From Aspidapion aeneum (lineage: Eukaryota; Arthropoda; Insecta; Coleoptera; Brentidae): 64,000 nt of DNA. Shown here in pieces: positions 10,603 to 22,136 of the stretch (positions are counted from its first letter, which is position 1; every line of letters starts with the position of its first letter). The notes below the pieces were generated by a model that saw only the letters and a program-made list of their open reading frames with translations, had not been told where the DNA came from and ran no database searches. A program made the translations under genes and the position numbers. The stretch lies in NCBI GenBank assembly GCA_963576565.1, contig OY755042.1, positions 18,327,272 through 18,391,271 on the forward strand, in the 5' to 3' direction.

Positions 10603-11293
10603 ACACAGGGTGTCCCATAACCTAGGGGTCACAGGCCAGCAGATGATAGAGGAGATCATGCCTGATAAAAAATTTCCTATAATGCATTGGTCAAAACCTC
10701 GGTCAAAACTCTTTCTCTGTCGAGATACAAAGCATCAAAGTTGGCGATTTTTTAAACTTTTTTAAAAAAGGCAGTAAAAATCTGAAATTGGGTGAATTCG
10801 TGTATTAGATCAAAAGCAATAATTTGAAATGAAAATAATTTTAAAAAAATATGCGGTCAATTTTTTTTTAAACTGTTAACATATTAAACGCAATGTTTTG
10901 TTTATATTTTCTGTTAATAAAAGAAGTCTCAAGCGAGGCATATTAATAAAATATTATTCATATTTTTTAAAAGAATAAGTAATTAAAAATATTTTTTTTT
11001 AATAATTATTTTTTATAAATTTTTGGAGGTTACTTTAACAGCCTGTATCTCCCTAACTCGTAATTTTATCCAAAAAAAGAATATCACATTTTTGAATCAC
11101 AGTTAGCTAAGTATTCAGCTCACTTTGACAGATTTTCCTTGTTTTTTAACCCTTTTCCCCTACTCCTCTTTAAAAATGGTATATCCCAAAAACAGATGTG
11201 TGTTTATCCCCATGTTATATAAACTTTTTTTCGAAAATAACCTCCTCTGTCACCTGCTGCATCATAGCCCCTAAGTTATGGGGGACCCTGTAT
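10603..11293. mobile_element. MITE-like element with ACAGGGTGTCCCATAAC ends
   Basis: The left end ACAGGGTGTCCCATAACCTA matches the reverse complement of the right end ACAGGGTCCCCCATAACTTA, and similarity continues for about 80 bp through GATGATAGAGGAGAT / GGTGACAGAGGAGGT. The element is about 690 bp and has no ORF. ACAGGGTGT-type ends are common in insect repeats. Confidence 0.65.
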
Positions 11294-11766
11294 ATAATAT
11301 ATATAAAAATTTTGCTTCTGCCTTATAATTCGACAAAAATAGACAGAGTAATGCTGAAAAACACTTAATATTTGTTAGGTTAGGTTTCTAAAATGTGGAG
11401 AAAAACTGTAATTTTTATAAATATAAATTTGGTAATCCCCAATTATTTTGCCAATTTTTTTGAGAAAATAATCGTTTAATAAAAGTTAATTTAAGAAACA
11501 TTTTAATATGTAATCTAATTATTAATAGAATAACAAAATAACAAGAACTCCGTCAATGTTTTAAAATAACTGATTGATTTAATTTTGATTTTTTTAAGAT
11601 TGTTTATAATAATAAGATAATAGCCCAAACACGTTTCTTAGTCTCGATTTTTTTCACTCTAGTAATTAAGTAGTATTATAATATGTTGTTAAGTATATCG
11701 TAATTTACCGTCAGATTCACTGTGTGTCGTGACATAGACTAAAAAAGTGTCTCACGACATTTTAGC
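11294..11766. other. Intron sequence without recognised features
   Basis: This is part of the large Osiris-like intron. A small hairpin with GTGTGTCGTGACA and TGTCTCACGACAT arms lies at about 11723-11762. No gene is visible. Confidence 0.45.
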
Positions 11767-12803
11767 AACAAAATTATTTGATGTTTTGCTGACCAACGTG
11801 TTCTTCAGTCGCCCACATAAACGAAACCAAACAAAACACCCAACAAAATTATTTTATGGTGACCCTGGTCCAACGATCATAAACACACAGGATTGCCTAT
11901 TAGCTCGAATCTTTCAGCGGTAGGCGGCGCCTTGCTTACGTCACTAGTGGACCTCTGCTAAGCGCGCTTCATTTAATATGCAATCGTGAGTTTTTCCCGC
12001 TTTTTTCTTGCCTATTTGCAAACAAATTTTTTATTTGTGTTAGTAAATATAATTAATAGTTTCATTCATTCAAAACAAATGATTTGATAAATCAATAGTT
12101 TGCTCTGAGAGCTGAATTTTCCTACCAGACGATATGTTGGAGTTTCTTTTTTAAATAGTTGAAAGTTTTAGAATAGAAGTAGGATTTTTTCTAAAAGTTT
12201 AATCAATTTAAATCATTAGATGTATAATGTATTGTTTTTGTTGCGCATATAATAAAATACACTTATATTATGTAGTAACAAAAAGGTATTAATTTGTTAT
12301 TGCAGATCTAAAATTGCAATATTTATTATATGATATTGTGTTTTTTAACGTCTTATGCTTTAAATCAATAGATTTTTATAAGTTTTTTTTCAAATGATTT
12401 ACATTGTTTGTGTTATGATTTGTTTTTATCCCACCCAGCGCCCGTTTTCACTCCTTCTCCTGTAACATGTTTCTGAAAACTTCTATAAAGAGACTAAAAA
12501 AACTTAAGAAAAAAACTGAAACTAAACTTGGAGAAACTGTCTACAAAATAAACTTTCCAATAATCAGTTTAATAATGGAAGTACGTTTGCGGCATAATTA
12601 CCAATTTTCTTCAATGTGATTAATGAGCAAGGAGTTTCCAAAAATCGAAAAAAAATTAAAAGTTTATATAAATATAATAATATAAAAGTATATATATATT
12701 AAATTTCTACACTGAAAGAGGGAACACAAAGCTTTTATTTCAACAATAAATTAATGTGCTTTCTCTATATCAATTCACTTAATTCACATTTCTAAAGGTT
12801 TAT

Positions 12804-13162
12804 CATAACAAAAACATTTCATGTAAAAAAAAGCCAAGTACGCGAAAGTGGTATTCCGTAAAAAGAATTGAGATAAAAGTAAAGCCAAGTTCTACAATAC
12901 AAATTTCAAAATGAATGGTTCTTACTAGTTTGGAAATGTTTTTTTAAACTTTGCTATTCCAGCCAAACTTCTTTACGTTCAATTATCTAAGAGTCATTTG
13001 CAGCCGTAATAGCCAAGTTTAGAAAAACATTTCCAAACTAGTAAGAACCATTCATTTTGAAATTTGTATTGTAAAACTTGGCTTTACTTTTATCTCAATT
13101 CTTTTTACGGAATACCACATTCGCGTAATTGGTTTTTTTATACATGAAATGTTTTTGTTATG
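12804..13162. repeat. Near-perfect palindrome (hairpin module, copy 1)
   Basis: Arms of about 160 bp begin CATAACAAAAACATTTCATG and end CATGAAATGTTTTTGTTATG. Internal blocks include GCCAAGTACGCGAAA, AGAATTGAGATAAAAGTAAA and TTCTTACTAGTTTGGAAATG, each present once in each orientation. Other copies are at 21310-21651 and 40235-40602. Transcripts across it would form long double-stranded RNA. Confidence 0.85.
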
Positions 13163-13271
13163 ATTTCACTGCTTTTTTAAAGGATTTGGATAATATTTAA
13201 GTTTTAAAGTATTAAAATATGCGGGATATTGTTCAAAACTTTTGCAATGCCTTGTTAAAAATGTTGATTTT

Positions 13272-13895
13272 TTTTATATTTTCCTATGGTTTTATCATAG
13301 TTCTTATCAGCCTTCTTAAGCTCAGCTCTCTAGTGTTCCTGGAAGTAGGCAATGTTAATTTTACATAACTTTACATTTATATGGAAGGAAAGTAAATTAA
13401 AATCTTAGTGTTTTTAAATTTTTTCCTATAGTTTTATCATAGTTCCTATCACTCTTCCAAAGCTTAGCCCTCTAGCGTTTCTGGAAGTGGACAATGCTAA
13501 TTTACATAACTTTACATTTATAGGGAAGGGATGTTAATTAAACTTTGGGGTTTTTTAATGTTCTTTTATAGTTTTATCATAGTTCCTATCGGCCTTCCAA
13601 ATCTCAGCTCTCGAGCGTTTCTGGAAGAAGACAATGTTACTTTTACACAACTTTACATTTATATGGGAGGGAAGTAAATTATAATTTTGGGGTTTTTAAA
13701 TTTTTTTCTATAGTTTTATCATAGTTCCTATCAGTCTGCCATATCTGGAAGTGGGCAATATTACTTTTACATAACATTACATGTGTAGGGGAGGGAAGTA
13801 AATTAGAATTTGGGGGTTTTTTGATTTTTTCCAGGGTTTGTTCATAATTTCTATCAGTCTGCCAAATTTGAGCTTTGTAGCGTGTCTGGAAGTAC
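13272..13895 (+). repeat. Tandem array, ~140 bp unit, about 5 copies
   Basis: Each unit has TAGTTTTATCATAGTTCCTATC, CTCAGCTCTCTAGCGTTTCTGG, AATGTTACTTTTACATAACT and a GGGGTTTTT block. TTTATCATAGTT-type motifs recur at about 13294, 13433, 13572, 13711 and 13838. The same array, inverted, occurs at 20380-20990 and 39388-40140. Confidence 0.8.
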
Positions 13896-14150
13896 AGTAG
13901 AATTTTGATGATCTATACATGAGTGAGTGACAATTTCGACGTTTTTTGAAACTTCGTAACTACTTTAGTACTTTGGAATTCCATGAAACTTGGAGGGATT
14001 GTTAATTCCCTGGAGATCTACGACTGTGCAAAGTTTGAGATTCGTAGCTCATTCCAAAGTAGAGTTTTAGATAGGTCAAATATCGGCTGAAATGTTTCAA
14101 GAAAAGATGGTACGGCGCGTGAACTTGTCGAGGCACTACCGTGCCCTCAG
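13896..14150 (+). repeat. Conserved tail module ending in a GC hairpin
   Basis: This stretch runs from CAGTAGAATTTTGATGATCT through GAGTGAGTGACAATTTCGACG to GATGGTACGGCGCG and ends GGCACTACCGTGCC-CTCAG, which forms a perfect 5 bp-stem hairpin at 14132-14145. An inverted copy lies at 20077-20345. A short hairpin close to an abrupt conserved end resembles Helitron/Helentron 3' ends, but the usual CTRR terminus is not clear. Confidence 0.5.
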
Positions 14151-15172
14151 ATTTACCTCCTAAATAGTCAACCACACCGTCAGATTAATGAAAAAACGCA
14201 AAAAAAACCGAGGTAAACACGAACTCTCAATACAAAGAAAGCAACTGGTCCGCTGGTGACGTAAGCAGGCAGTGTTCGTCTTGCTTCAGCGACGCTAACA
14301 TAGAGTTAAATGGAAACAAGCAATCCTGTGTGTTTATAATCGTTGACCCTGGTCAACGTGTTGTTCAGTCGCCCGCATGACGCTGATCGGCAAAACATCA
14401 AATAATTTTGTTTTTTGGTTTGGTGCTTGAGTTTCAAAATTGATCAGTGGTTAAAGGTTGAAAAGAAATGTTCCAAAGTGGATTATAGTCTAGTCAATCC
14501 TAAGGGGTTGTAGAGTGCATGGAGGGGGGGAGAATTTTTCTCTCCGGGAATATGTTTAGGGTAGTTAGGACGTAAACATATCAAAAGTCCCCACCCCTAG
14601 CCCTCCCGCTTCAGTGGTGGAGGGGGCTGAAAAAGTGCAATTTTTGGGATTTTTGCCCATAACTCGATTATGGCGCGTTGTACAAAAAAATGTTTTATTA
14701 AAATATAAGAGCATTAAATTCTCTACAAAATAGTTATGCGTGCCTTATCTCTAAGTGTAACAGTTTATAAGATATTTGCCACCAAAAACCGTTAATTTTT
14801 GAAAAAATATTTTTGCCCCTTATTTTTAATCAAACTTGTTCTTTAACACTTTTGTTTTTAATTTTAGAAAAAATTTATAAATGTAATAGACCAATCAATT
14901 TACTTTAAAAATGTGTAGCTCTTACTAATTTATCTATAACATATCAAAAGATACAGTAATTTGCAATGTTTAACCCAATTTCTCAAATTTCACAAATACA
15001 AAACAAAATCTTATTATTTTTTTGTATCACTCAAGAGTGATTCCTTTGATAAAATAAACTGAATTGATACATTTTATTATATAAAAAATATAATTAAAGT
15101 CAGTGGCGGATACAAAATTAGAGTCAATCTTTTGTTGGGAAAAATTCATCAAACTATAATGTGATTTTTGAG

Positions 15173-15304
15173 TGACCATCCTTAAATTTCGTAACGCACA
15201 AAGTGACGAGAGGGGGGTATGGCCTTTTTTCTTCATAATGCGTGGGGGGAGGTGAGGTTCAAAAATCCTGAGTTTTTGCGTTACGTAATTTAAGAATGTT
15301 CCCT
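15173..15304. mobile_element. Small MITE with CCTTAAATTxCGTAACGCA ends
   Basis: CATCCTTAAATTTCGTAACG at the left is matched in reverse complement by the right end TGCGTTACGTAATTTAAGAA. The interior has G-rich and C-rich blocks. A related copy in the other orientation lies at 29068-29235. Confidence 0.6.
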
Positions 15305-15563
15305 GATAAGGTATTTTTACTGCATAAAGTTTTGTGGCAGACAAGATCCTCAATCACTCCAATTTAATTCTTGTTGTTTTTGATATATATAACATTACAA
15401 AAATAAGTTATATTGCTGTAAAACAAAAGAGACGCTCGTCTATGAAAAAATTTGTTTATTTTACTTCTGATAATCTAAATTATTGTAAGTCAGGAATTTG
15501 TTTCCAATCCCAAAAACAGAGATTGTCTTATAAAGTTACTAAAGAAAGACTTTATTAAAGTAG

Positions 15564-15857
15564 AATCACAAAGCTGCAAACATCACAGGATATTGTGAGC
15601 ACTGCAAATCCAAACTCCATGCAGCCATCATTGAAGAAGATAGATTTTGCGGTAAACCTGGTTGCAAATACTGCACCCGACCACAACATTTTGTTTATAA
15701 ATCCTGTCAGGGAAGAAGTAGAAACCCATGTATATTCTATCTACGAAATGCAGCAGCTAGGACTAAAAGAAATATTGTTCCTGCATGCTTTAGTGATTGC
15801 GATTGGACATCACATTTCCTTTATTTATATAATCGGAGGCAAATATATAACTATTGA
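15564..15857 (+). pseudogene. Cysteine-rich open frame, unrecognised (possible transposase C-terminal remnant)
   Basis: A frame without an ATG is open for 97 codons between TAG (15561) and TGA (15855). It has a zinc-finger-like pattern: GYCEHCKSKLH, then FCGKPGCKYCTRPQHF, then YKSCQGRSRNPC and ACFSDCDW. Pairs of cysteines spaced Cys-x2-Cys, Cys-x4-Cys-x2-Cys and Cys-x3-Cys are unlikely by chance in such AT-rich DNA. It is the best coding candidate inside the 14505-17228 inverted-repeat element, so it may be the cysteine-rich end of that element's transposase. No specific family was recognised. The upstream 15334-15558 frame does not obviously continue it. Confidence 0.35.
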
Positions 15858-17228
15858 CTTTTAAAAAAATGCAGTCCAAACCCAAGAGAGCCTGACAAAT
15901 AAAATACTTATAATTATATTAATTGCAAACATTTTCACATTACGTTTATCCAAATATTACTCTGATCGATTCTCGCATCTCCCACGTGTGGTAACAATAA
16001 AACAACATTAACTTAAAATATAATTTATCAAGTAGCTACAGCTTTGGTTAGCAAATTAGCTAGCTCTAGAACTATGGGGTTGGGAATCTAAAGGAAACTG
16101 TATATTTCCAGCCTTCACCAAATATTCATAAAAAATTTTTTAGATGCCTAACTGACTACAGCAACATTAAATGTAGCCGCAAAAAGATGTCCATTACTTT
16201 ATCCCATTTATGCCACAATTTTTAGAGAAAATTTTTAAAGAGTGTGTCCGTTTTATTCAATCATAAAGAAGATTGAGCCACAAATCAAAAAAGCAAGAAA
16301 AATAAAATAATTATAATATTATTAATTATAAACATTTTCCCATCACCTCTAACCAAATATTACTACGTACAGAATTGCATCAGTTTTTGTATCTAGAGAT
16401 ATATAAGTTTTCTTTATATTCAATATCCAATATGATTTTAAAATTTGTAGGCATAGTAAATACAATCTGTTAAGAATGCTTTTAGAAGGCTAATTGGTAT
16501 AAATCAATCTAAAAATTATTCTTATTATACGTAACTTATAAAAACTTGACTATCAATGACTAGGTATTCAATTTTTCAGCTGGCTCAATAAAGTTATACC
16601 CCTTCATAATAATACTAATACTTATTGTATTGTAAGTGAGAACGTTTTTCCTTTTCAAATAATACTTATTTTAATTTACCCCGTCCTAGTACCCTTACAC
16701 TCGATAGCTTGACCGAACACTCATAATGATGATGTTGATGATCACGAAGGTGATAGTAAAAGCGATTATCCAGATCTTTGAACAAAATCAGGAATATCAC
16801 TTTAAAACTAAAACACCTGTAACTTTTAATTTATGATCACATATTTAAAGATAAATAAAAGAAAAGTTTTAACTTTTTTTGTTTTTCACGATTTTTTTCT
16901 AAAATTAAAAACCAAAGTGTTAGATGAACGGGTCTGATAAAAAATATTGGTTGCTACTATCTCAAAATTTGTTACACATAAAGGCCAGGTTAGCATACCC
17001 ATTTTGTAGGGATTTTAATGCTCTTTAATTTTTAATATAATTTTTTTTTTGTTCAACGCGCCGTAATCGAGTTATAGGCAAGAAACGGAAAAATTGCAAA
17101 TTTGGACCCTCTCTGCCCGTAAAGCGAGAGGGCTAGGAGTGGGGACTTTTGATATGTTAATGTCCTAACTACCCTAAAACTATTCCCGGAGAGAAAAATT
17201 CTCCCCCCCTCCATGCACTCTACAACCC

Positions 17229-18850
17229 ACTCGTTGACTGGACTATTATGCTAGAATAGATTAGGAATTAAGAAATATAGGGTGTTTTAAATAAAAGGAC
17301 GATAAAATTTATATACATGGTGACTAAATAAAAAAACAACGGACTCGGCTTAATTTGTAAGGATATTTACTTTCTGTTTTTTTTTCTACGAAAAATATTT
17401 AAACAGGCAAATAATTAAAAAATAATTAGTGCGGTAAAACTTTAGCTACAGTAACTTCAACCATTTTTTCTGCTTAAAATTTTAGGCTAATTTTGACTTG
17501 TTGATTACGGTCCATTCAAGCAGAAAAAAATCAGTAAAAGTTAGGAAAGTACTTAAATAAAATTTTGTCGGTCTCTTTATTGATTAATAGCGATTGTAAA
17601 GTAAATAAAAAAAGCAATTTAACGTATAATTAAAATGACATTTGTACGGTACTGCTGCGTTCTTATCACATTTTCGAGTTATTGTAATTTAAAAAAGTTG
17701 CCAGTTTTATTTCTTAACAAAAATGTTTTACCAATCCAATAAGCTACGATAATTTCCAACAGCCCCCTTTAGAAAAAAAAACATGAAAAAAACTCAAACG
17801 TTTTTCGTGCCTAAGCGGGCATAGAAAGATTTTGTTTCTCTTGTATTTTTCCGTGGGAAGCTCGAAAGCTGTACACCCACGGGGGTCCAAGATCTAATGG
17901 ACCCCAAAATATTTCTCTTACTTACAAAGTATTTGGATTTCTTGTACGTAACAATATTTTTAAAAAATGTATACCCAATAAAAGACTCTTAGCTTTTCTT
18001 TATATTTTATGAAAAGAAAATAAAAATTAGTTTGAACTATTCAAAATACAGGGTGTATTTAAAAAGTAAAATTTTCATGATCATTTTAAGTAGTTTTTTA
18101 TGACGACGCCTACGTTATAAATCACTATGGAAAACTCAAAGTCAGCAAGTTACAAGAATACTAGTGCAGCTTTCATTTTCTTTAATGACAGACAGAGTGT
18201 TAAAAAGTAACTACACACTATAGTTTCTTCGTAATTTTTTTTTGTGCAGAAAATTCAAATAACTCTAGATAATATGTCAAATAAACATCTCATTGCAATT
18301 ACCATACTCTCCTTTCTAAACCATTTATCGGACACTATTTTCGTAATTAGCGCTACGTCATCATCACCATTTTTTGAACGTATATACTGGGCAACAATAA
18401 CTTTGCTGTTATTTTTACTGTTTTTATACATTATTTATTGTAGCTACATACATTATTTTACTTAGCTTTGTAATTGTAAGAAAATACAGGGTGTTTCTTT
18501 TGTCAATATATATTTTTTTTAAATACGTAAAACATTATTCCCAGCACTTATAAAATTAGAAAATATACAGTAAAAAGTTAAACTTTTAATCACCTATGTA
18601 GCTGTTAGTTAGAGACTTTAAAACATACAGGGTATTCAAATTAAAGTCCGTAATATTGATAACTTTGTTATTATCATAACTAAGGTAAGTTAAGTAATTG
18701 GGCAAAATTTTATTATATTTTCCGCTAACTAAATTGGTAAAACAAAAAAAAATTAAACGACGCGTAGGTGAGTTATGGTACAGAAATAATTTTTAAAAGA
18801 TACAGTACCAGCAATTGATAAAAAAATACATAAATAAATAAAACCTGTCT
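17229..18850. other. Intron segment with scattered ACAGGGTGT motifs
   Basis: ACAGGGTGT-like junctions occur at about 17279, 18049, 18486 and 18629, each followed by sequence rich in AAAGT or AAGTCC. These resemble ends of insect non-autonomous elements, but I could not pair them. An inverted copy of the 1.8/2.3 kb repeat lies at 17812-17900. A short hydrophobic ORF at 18244-18465 has no recognised match. Confidence 0.4.

Positions 18851-18852
<2 letters not shown>

Positions 18853-18916
<64 letters not shown>
18853..18916. repeat. (TA)n microsatellite
   Basis: An uninterrupted TA tract of about 31 units. Confidence 0.95.
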
Positions 18917-18920
<4 letters not shown>

Positions 18921-20076
18921 TATTAATGAAATATAGTCATTTTAATTTAAAAAAAAATATTTTTTACATAATGTGCATTATTATTATTTTTCAAATATCT
19001 ATTTAATTGTCACTTCTCACAACCATGCTCAGACAGGATGCAATTTTGTGCTTTTAATAAAAGTGTATGCTTTGGTGCCGAAGAAATGACAGATTATTTT
19101 AAGAATTAAAAACTCTAGAAACTTAATTCCAATTTTATTAAGTGAGGCTTGGTCAGGTATTTTTAATAACCCTTGGCGTAGAAACGAAAGGTGACAATTT
19201 TTGACATATCGTGTGAACAGTTTGACGTATTGACTCAATATTTATTTTGGTTTAGAATACTAAATTACCTAGAAATCGATACCCTACACGACCACTTTAG
19301 ACGAAATAAGATTTTAACAATTTATCCTCCTACCTTTTGCTCCCTCTTCCCAACAAAAAACAACTATATTACGAACCTTTAATTTTTATAGATTATTTTT
19401 GAATTTATAAGCTAAATAGCTATAAGGTTAAAGAAACAAAACTTGTACGCGAAACTAATTTTGTATTTAATTTATACATTTTTCCTGTCCCACCTCAATT
19501 ACGCCTCTGTATCTTGACCCTGCACTGGGTTCCATCGGAGCACCACTTCTAAAATGTCATCTCTAGGTGTCTGCTACATCTGTTCCATATTTCGTTACAG
19601 TACGCGAAAATGCAGACAAGCTCCTAAATTTCCGTCTTAGGCCCGAACTATAACTATGTATTTACAATACACCTTAATATAATAGTAATACAGGGGATCT
19701 TTCTTCGATGTCGTTAAAAATATTTTCAATAGCGGTAAACACAAAAACGACTTTAATTATTCGAAAAATTAGATCACATACACCATTAGTCAATTCTCGT
19801 AGAGCACTTTACCGCACGCATCGGTGTTTGCCCATACGACCGACGTGTCAGGGGAGTTAGGGCAAGCCGTAAGTGTAGTAAAGGTACTTTCCGCACTAGT
19901 TCTCTCTCAAGCGTGCAGAAAACATAAAAAAATAAACTATAACAAAAATAATCTAGAGCACACATTTATATCGAACTACTTGAAAGTCTAAACTGAAATC
20001 AAATAATTGTATAGCAATGTATTTTGGTTGCTAAGGAAACAAACCGCATTGGACACAAACACGCGTCTATATTTTC
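18917..20076. other. Intron segment without recognised features
   Basis: Short ORFs on both strands carry no domain. I see nothing supportable in this stretch. Confidence 0.45.
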
Positions 20077-21651
20077 TGAGGGCGCGGCAGTGCCTCGCCA
20101 AGTTCGCGCTGCCGTACCATCTTTTCTTGAAACATTTCAGCCCATATTTGACCTATCTAAAACTCTACTTCGGAATGAGCTACGAATCTCAAATTTTGCA
20201 CAGTCGTAGATCTTCATAGAATTAACCGAACCGAACCCCTCCAATTTTCATGGACTTCCATAAAGTAGTAAAGTAGTTACGAAATTTCAAAAAACGTCGA
20301 AATTGCCACTCACTGACTCACTCAATCATGTATAGATCATCAAAATTCTACTGTACTTCAAGACATGCTACAAAGCTGAAATTTGGCAGACTGATAGAAA
20401 TTATGACTAAACCTGGAAAAAATCAAAAAACACCAAACTTCTAATTAACTCCCCTCCCCTATACATGTAAAGTTATGTAAAAGTAACATTGCCCACTTCC
20501 AGAAACGCTCGAAAGCTGAGCTTTTTAAGACTGAATGACACTATGATAAAACTATAGGAAAAAAAATTAAAACACCAACATTTTAATTTACTTCCCTCTC
20601 CTATAAATGTAAATTTATATAAAAGTAATATGGCACACGTCCAGAAACGCTAGAGAGCTGAGCTTTGGAAGACTGATAGAAACTATGATAAAACCATGGG
20701 TAAAAATTTAAAAACCTCAAAATTTTTATTTACTCTCCTTCTCTATAAATGTAAAGTTATGTAAAAGTAACATTACCCACTTGCAGAAACGCTAGAGAGC
20801 TAAGCATTAGAAGACTGATAGAAAGTATGATGAAACTGTAGGAAAAATTTTAAAAACAGGAACATTTTAATTTACTTCCCTCTCCTATACATGTACAGTT
20901 ATGTAAAAGTAACATTGTCCACGCTAGAGAGCTGAGCTTTGGGAGGCTGTTAGGAACTATGATTAAACCATGGGAAAAAATTAAAAAACCTCAAAATTTT
21001 AAGTACGGCATTGCAAAAGTTTTGAACAATATTCCGCATATTTTACTACTTATTTCGAGGGGATGCTCCATTGCCGATTTTTGTATACCAAAAGGAAATA
21101 CCTACGGTATAATCCTACAGTATTTCCTGGTATTTCAATGCTATTTCCTAGTATTTTCCAAGAAATTCCCGGTATTTCCTAGTTATTTCTCAGTACTTCC
21201 CACGTATTTCCTGGTATTTTCCCTAACCTGTACACCAAAAGGAAATACCGAGCCACCCCTCGACTTACTTACTACTAAAAATTAAATTCCTTTAAAAAAG
21301 AAGTAAAATCATAACAAAAACATTTCATATAAAAAAAGCCAAGTACGCGAAAATGGCATTCCGTGAAAAGAATTGAGATAAAAGTAAAGTTCTCCAATAC
21401 AAATTTCAAAACAAAAAGTTCTCACTAGTTTAGAAATGTTTTTCTAAACTTGGCTATTACGGCTGTAAATGACAGAAATTGAGCATAAAGAACTTTGGCT
21501 GTAATAGCAAAGTTTAAAAAAATATTTCTAAACTAGTAAGAACCTTTCATTTTGAAGTTTGGAGAACTTGGCTTTACTTTTATAGCAATTCTTTTTACGG
21601 AATGCCATTTTGGCGTACCTGGCCTTTTTTACATGAAATGTTTTTGTTATG
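20077..21651 (-). repeat. Inverted copy of tail + ~140 bp array + palindrome family (copy 2)
   Basis: In reverse orientation this repeats 12804-14150. The tail module (20077-20345) ends with the GGCACTGCCGCGCC hairpin, followed by about four to five array units (about 20380-20990) and the palindrome (21310-21651). It differs from copy 1 by an inserted GGTATTTCC-rich block at 21054-21263. Together with copy 1 it forms an inverted repeat of about 1.3-1.6 kb arms enclosing 14151-20076. Confidence 0.8.
21054..21263. mobile_element. GGTATTTCC-rich inserted block (copy 1)
   Basis: The stretch starts TCGAGGGGATGCTCC, ends GAGCCACCCCTCGA (imperfect inverted ends), and contains many spaced variants of GGTATTTCC plus two ACCAAAAGGAAATACC blocks that can pair with them. 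The third copy of the host family (near 40190) lacks the block and serves as an empty site. Confidence 0.6.
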
Positions 21652-22136
21652 ATGGTAATTTTGATTTAAAACAAGTGTGTATGTGCGGGAAAAAGTTTTC
21701 TCGCACAGTGTGCGGGAAAGTGCTACTTTGAATATGCAAAAGTGTACGCAAAGTAGCTTCTTTGCGGTCACTAGTAGAAAGAGTATTAAAGCTTAAAAAG
21801 GAACAGCCGAAAATTCAAGATGGCGTAGTCAATTATGACGATGTTCAACTAAGTCGACGATTTTTAACTTTTACTACCAGAATGTTAAAGGCTATGGAAT
21901 AAGACTAATATTAGCTGTGTATGTACGTATGTAATTTTCTTTCGAATAATTCTCTATATTACCCAACTACCTATAAAAGTTTAAAATTTACAAAATTTAT
22001 TACAGCTTTTTCCATTTTCTTCACTTAACTTAAGAAATTAATATTACAAAAATGTTTTTTGTGTTTATTTGTTTATTTTATTAGTTATATAAGTAGGTAC
22101 TATCTAATTTTTAGAGAATATTTTTAGCAAATTTAC
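21652..22136. other. 3' remainder of intron 1 (gene-proximal side)
   Basis: On the minus strand this is the first part of the large intron after the exon 1 donor. A TGCGGGAAA motif is repeated near 21684 and 21711. No other feature is seen. Confidence 0.4.

Larger units (their letters stand above)
11767..14432. repeat. Inverted repeat pair (11767-11960 / 14236-14432)
   Basis: The left arm carries AAAATTATTTGATGTTTTGC and AACGATCATAAACACACAGG...TTGCTTACGTCACTAGTGGACC. The right arm carries the same blocks in reverse complement (AACGATTATAAACACACAGG, CTGCTTACGTCACCAGCGGACC). A smaller palindromic block around ACGTGTT-TTCAGTCGCCC lies inside each arm. The pair encloses the palindrome-plus-array unit at 12804-14150, so one element was inserted in another or captured by it. 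Confidence 0.6.
14505..17228. mobile_element. 2.7 kb element with ~250-450 bp imperfect terminal inverted repeats
   Basis: The left end (GTAGAGTGCATGGAGGGG, AGAATTTTTCTCTCCGGGAA, TTAGGACGTAAACATATCAA, AAAGTCCCCACCCCTAG, TAACTCGATTATGGCGCGTT) is matched block by block in reverse complement by 17030-17228. Weaker pairing continues inward to about 15000 / 16780 (AGAGCATTAAA, AACACTTTxGTTTTTAATTT). It lies between the arms of the larger inverted structure. The interior holds a cysteine-rich open frame and a 130 bp MITE. Confidence 0.65.

Noticed and set aside
18244..18465. Short hydrophobic ORF considered as a membrane protein
   Set aside because: A/T-driven hydrophobic codons, no homolog recognised, and it lies among ACAGGGTGT repeat junctions.
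20007..20219. Two overlapping plus-strand ORFs
   Set aside because: They cover the tail module of the palindrome-array family; the frame is not conserved in the other copy at 13.9-14.15 kb.
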